Shown here: positions 23,485 to 26,338 of the stretch, piece after piece
Numbering within the stretch: position 1 is the first letter of the stretch
Layout: the number at the start of each line of letters is the position of its first letter
Assembly: GCA_039808325.1 (NCBI GenBank)
Contig: JBDHSU010000049.1
Span: 1-26,338, forward strand
Length of the DNA: 26,338 bases
Source of the DNA: JAFKKS01 sp039808325
Lineage (GTDB): Bacteria > Pseudomonadota > Alphaproteobacteria > Rhizobiales > Xanthobacteraceae
Reading direction: 5' to 3'
Notes under the pieces: model-generated
Told to the model about the DNA's origin: nothing
The model's input: the letters and a program-made list of their open reading frames with translations, nothing else
Database searches by the model: none
Translations under genes and position numbers: made by a program

Positions 23485-24204
23485 GTGCATTCGCCACCTC
23501 CGCGCATCAGGTCCGAAAGCGCTCCGATCGGCAAAGGTCTACGCCATCGTACGATTGCATCCGCCGTCGTTGACGCGCTTCGGCGCCGTATCCTGGACGG
23601 TGCATTCGGCGCCGGCACGCAGTTGCGCCAGGACTCGCTGGCGCAAGAGTTCGGCGTCAGCCGCATCCCCATCCGTGAAGCCCTGCTGCAGCTCGACGCG
23701 GAAGGACTCGTGAAGATTCTGCCGCACCGCGGCGCCGTTGTGACCGAGCTTTCGGTTGCCGAGATCCGGGAGTTGTTCGATCTGCGGGCGCTGCTGGAGC
23801 CGCGTCTCCTGCGGCTCTCCGCGCCGCGCCTTACCGAGAAGGACTATGCGGAACTCGAGAACATTCTGCGCGAATATTCGCATGAGCTGAAGGCGCGCCA
23901 CGTCGATCGTTGGGGCGAGCTCAACACGGTCTTTCATGCCGGACTCTACCGGCACGCCGGCCAGCCGCGAACGGTAACGATCGTGGCGGCGCTCTTGCAG
24001 AATTGCGACCGTTATACGCGGCTGCAATTGACTTACACGAAGGGCCTGGAGCGGGCCGAAACGGAACACGCCGAGCTTGTCCGCCTCTGTCGCGACGGCG
24101 ACATCGAGCGGGCGGCGACGCTGCTGCGGCGACACATCGAGAATGTCGGCGACAGCCTCGCGATGTTCATCGCGAGCCGCGCCGGCACGGCGACGGGCGC
24201 TTAA
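23485..24204 (+). CDS. GntR-family transcriptional regulator, FCD subfamily (second)
   Basis: A 239-residue regulator with a winged helix-turn-helix at about residues 22-88 (SLAQEFGVSRIPIREALLQL as recognition part) and an FCD domain at about 92-222. Conserved FCD residues are His151 (NTVFH), His195 (TEHAEL) and His217 (RRHIEN); the first acidic ligand position is Asn147, as in many members. GTG at 23485 is the probable start because GGGAAG lies about eight bases upstream; a TTG at 23440 would sit within the putative operator. It is divergent from the epimerase-CocE-Dpp operon and followed by the GGT-like gene, and probably controls both (inference). Confidence 0.88.
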   Translation: MHSPPPRIRSESAPIGKGLRHRTIASAVVDALRRRILDGAFGAGTQLRQDSLAQEFGVSRIPIREALLQLDAEGLVKILPHRGAVVTELSVAEIRELFDLRALLEPRLLRLSAPRLTEKDYAELENILREYSHELKARHVDRWGELNTVFHAGLYRHAGQPRTVTIVAALLQNCDRYTRLQLTYTKGLERAETEHAELVRLCRDGDIERAATLLRRHIENVGDSLAMFIASRAGTATGA

Positions 24205-24306
24205 GCGTGCGATTGCAGATGGCAGCTTCTCTCATCCGGCGGCTTGCGTCGGCGCGCCGGAGGTGATGGGTTTCCCTTTCCACCGCGACCAAGAAGGCGT
24301 CTCCCC

Positions 24307-26142
24307 ATGACATTCACCACCCGTCCGGAACTGCGCGGCACCTTCGGCGTCGTCGCTTCGACCCATTGGCTCGCATCGGCGGCCGGGATGGGGATGCTGG
24401 AGAAGGGCGGTAACGCCTTTGACGCCGCTGTCGCGGCCGCCTTCGTGCTGCAGGTGGTGGAACCGCATCTCAACGGCCCGGGCGGCGACGTGCCGATCAT
24501 CGCCTGTCCGGCGGGGGCTGCCGAGCCCTTCGTCGTATGCGGGCAGGGGCCGTCGCCGGCGAAGGCGACGCTGTCGCGGTTCCGCGTGCTCGGGATCGAC
24601 ATCATGCCGGGAACCGGCCTGCTGCCCGCCTGTGTGCCGGGTTCCTTCGGCGCTTGGCTCACATTGCTGCGCGACCACGGCACGATGCGTTTGGCCGATG
24701 TGCTCGCGCCCGCGATCGGCTACGCGCGCGACGGCTATCCGGCCGTGCAGCGCATTACCGACGCCATCGCCTCCGTGCAGCAGCTCTTCACCGAAGAATG
24801 GAAGACGTCCGGTGCGATCTACCTGCCCGGCGGCAAGGTCCCGGAGCCGAACCGTCTCTTCCGCAACCGGCCGCTGGCCGAGACGTACACCCGCATCGTC
24901 AAGGCGGTAGAGGCGAAGGGAAAGCGCGAGGCGCAGATCGAAGCCGCGCTGGACTATTGGTATCGCGGGCCGGTTGCCGAGGCGATCGGCCGCTTCTACG
25001 CCAACGAGGACATCCTCGACGTCACCGGCCGCCGGCATCGCGGCTTCCTCACGGCCGACGATCTCGCGCGCTGGAAGCCGACGGTCGAGAAGCCGTTGTC
25101 GGTCGACTACGGACGCTTCCGCGTCTTCAAATGCGGGCCGTGGAGCCAAGGGCCGCTGCTGTTGCAGGCGCTGCAGATCCTCAAAGGCTTCGATCTCGAC
25201 GCGACCGCGCCGGCGGGAGCCGACTTCGTCCATGTTGTCGTCGAGACGCTGAAACTCGCGATGGCGGATCGCGACGCCTGGTACGGCGATAGCGGTGAGG
25301 TGCCGATTGAGGCGCTGCTCTCCGAACGCTATGCCGCCGAACGGCGCAAGCTGGTCGGCAAGGATGCGTCTGTCGCTTTCCGCCCCGGCGCGCCAACCGG
25401 CGTCGCGCCACATCTTCCGCCGCTGCGCCTCAAGGGGGCGACCGAGCAGTCGCTGGCGCCCGGCGGCGGCGAGCCGACGACGGCGCGCATCGAGGTTCCC
25501 ACGCTCGATCATCACGGTGAGCCGATGCTCACCGCCGACGGCATGCATCGCGGCGACACGTGCCATGTCGACGTGATCGATCGCTGGGGCAACATGGTCG
25601 CGGCCACGCCGTCCGGCGGCTGGTTCCAGTCGAGCCCGGTCGTGCCGGAACTGGGGTTCAGCATCACGGTGCGCGGACAGATGTTCTGGCTCGACGAGAC
25701 GTCGAATGCGCGTCTCGAGCCGGGCAAGCGGCCGCGCACCACCTTGACGCCGAGCATGGCGTTCCGCGACGGCGCGCCCTACATCGCGTTCGGCACGCCC
25801 GGCGGCGACCAGCAGGACCAATGGTCGCTGCAGCTTTTCCTGCACCATGCGCATCACGGCATGAACTTGCAGGAAGCGATCGACACTCCCGCCTTTCATA
25901 CCGAGCACTTCGTCAATTCGTTCTGGCCGCGCGAGTTCGATCCCGGCTCGCTCATGCTGGAAGGCCGCTTCGACGCCGGGACCGTCGAGGAGCTCAAGCG
26001 GCGAGGCCACACCGTCCACGTCGGCGAGCCGTGGTCGGAGGGGAGGCTGTCCGCCTGCGCCGTTGAGCCGGACGGCGACACGCGGCTTCTCAAGGCCGGC
26101 GCCAATCCGCGCGGCATGCAAGGCTACGCCGTCGGACGCTAG
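24307..26142 (+). CDS. Gamma-glutamyltransferase-like N-terminal nucleophile hydrolase (cytosolic)
   Basis: A 611-residue protein of the GGT family. These are made as a single chain that cuts itself before a threonine; here Thr418 in GDTCHVDVIDRWGN, giving a 417-residue large and a 194-residue small subunit. Other family marks are GMLEKGGNAFDAAVAAAFVL near the N-terminus, LNGPGGDVPII, and GKRPRTTLTPSMAF and GTPGGDQQDQW in the small subunit. There is no signal peptide from the ATG at 24307, unlike classical periplasmic GGT, so it should act in the cytosol on gamma-glutamyl or similar amides. Cys419 replaces the usual Thr/Ser after the nucleophile. It follows the gntR gene by 102 bases on the same strand. 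Its TAG stop abuts repeat copy 3. Acylase activity is an alternative. Confidence 0.88.
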   Translation: MTFTTRPELRGTFGVVASTHWLASAAGMGMLEKGGNAFDAAVAAAFVLQVVEPHLNGPGGDVPIIACPAGAAEPFVVCGQGPSPAKATLSRFRVLGIDIMPGTGLLPACVPGSFGAWLTLLRDHGTMRLADVLAPAIGYARDGYPAVQRITDAIASVQQLFTEEWKTSGAIYLPGGKVPEPNRLFRNRPLAETYTRIVKAVEAKGKREAQIEAALDYWYRGPVAEAIGRFYANEDILDVTGRRHRGFLTADDLARWKPTVEKPLSVDYGRFRVFKCGPWSQGPLLLQALQILKGFDLDATAPAGADFVHVVVETLKLAMADRDAWYGDSGEVPIEALLSERYAAERRKLVGKDASVAFRPGAPTGVAPHLPPLRLKGATEQSLAPGGGEPTTARIEVPTLDHHGEPMLTADGMHRGDTCHVDVIDRWGNMVAATPSGGWFQSSPVVPELGFSITVRGQMFWLDETSNARLEPGKRPRTTLTPSMAFRDGAPYIAFGTPGGDQQDQWSLQLFLHHAHHGMNLQEAIDTPAFHTEHFVNSFWPREFDPGSLMLEGRFDAGTVEELKRRGHTVHVGEPWSEGRLSACAVEPDGDTRLLKAGANPRGMQGYAVGR

Positions 26143-26256
26143 ATCACGATGATTTTGGATCGATCGATCCAAAGTCATGATCGTGATCGATACTTAATAT
26201 TTGGAGCGGGATGCGGGCGGGAAAACCGCTCCACACTTTTCCTCATCCCGCTCTAG
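26139..26256 (+). repeat. Palindromic intergenic repeat, copy 3 (complete two-hairpin element)
   Basis: The element is bounded by CTAG at 26139-26142 and 26253-26256. Hairpin one spans 26142-26188, with arms starting GATCACGAT and ending GGATCG around AT; the right arm has three extra bases. Hairpin two has a perfect 9-bp outer stem AGCGGGATG (26205-26213) with CATCCCGCT (26244-26252) and a GCGG/CCGC inner stem. It has the same orientation as copy 1. The left CTAG contains the stop codon of the GGT-like gene. Confidence 0.88.
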
Positions 26257-26279
26257 ACACCGCGGCAGGTCGACGTGAG

Positions 26280-26338
26280 CTATCGTGCGTAGCGCCGCGC
26301 GACCACGAGATTGGTGGTCACCGTCAGCAGCAGCGTGA
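26280..26338 (-). CDS. C-terminus of an ABC transporter permease (partial)
   Basis: On the minus strand the last 59 bases encode TLLLTVTTNLVVARRYAR followed by TAG (26282-26280). A hydrophobic helix end, then TTNLVVARR and a short basic tail, is the usual C-terminus of binding-protein-dependent permeases, for example the phosphate (PstA/PstC) or glycine-betaine groups. Only 18 residues are visible, so the subfamily is not certain. The gene enters from the right and ends 24 bases from repeat copy 3. Confidence 0.45.
   Translation of the reverse strand, partial: TLLLTVTTNLVVARRYAR

Noticed and set aside
24232..26178. 648-codon minus-strand open frame over the GGT-like gene
   Set aside because: No protein-like features; mirror of the real gene's codon pattern.

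Overview
The window is GC-rich, gene-dense chromosomal DNA. It looks like an alphaproteobacterium of the order Hyphomicrobiales (Rhizobiales), most likely near Bradyrhizobiaceae/Xanthobacteraceae. This rests on codon use, the number of ABC importers with FCD-type GntR regulators, and three families of short palindromic intergenic repeats that I recall from that group. The genus cannot be fixed from the sequence alone. All gene calls come from reading translations and motifs; no database search was run.

Layout. (1) 1-2870: the tail of an unknown gene, a palindromic repeat, a DoxX-like membrane protein, a long intergenic stretch with tandem stem-loops, a 53-residue membrane peptide and a di-haem cytochrome c peroxidase. 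(2) 3060-7683: a GntR/FCD repressor divergent from an orphan NMT1/SsuA-type binding protein, with a palindrome in the promoter between them; then a sugar-acid dehydratase (L-arabinonate dehydratase type) followed by an RraA-type aldolase. (3) 7815-9613, minus strand: a small cupin and a metal-dependent amidohydrolase of the Xaa-Pro dipeptidase-like group. (4) 9761-14973, plus strand: a polyamine-type ABC importer whose binding-protein and ATPase genes are separated by a 470-residue glutamine-amidotransferase-like enzyme; the last four genes of this operon are joined by ATGA overlaps. (5) 23308-14970, minus strand: a compact operon of a proline racemase/hydroxyproline epimerase family enzyme, a CocE/NonD (X-Pro peptidase-type) hydrolase and a complete dipeptide/oligopeptide importer (A-B-C-D-F). 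(6) 23485-26142: a second GntR/FCD regulator and a gamma-glutamyltransferase-like enzyme, then another copy of the repeat and the C-terminus of a further ABC permease.

Working together (inference): positions 3060-26142 read as a catabolic island for imported peptide-like or amino-acid-conjugate compounds. It has three import systems (one lacking its membrane parts), several amide/peptide-bond hydrolases (CocE, amidohydrolase, GGT-like, GATase-like), an imino-acid epimerase, and a sugar-acid dehydratase/aldolase pair. Peptides rich in proline or hydroxyproline, possibly arabinosylated plant wall glycopeptides, are one hypothesis that accounts for most of the parts. Copies 1 and 3 of the same repeat lie in the same orientation at the two ends of the window, and all three copies touch the stop codon of a neighbouring gene.
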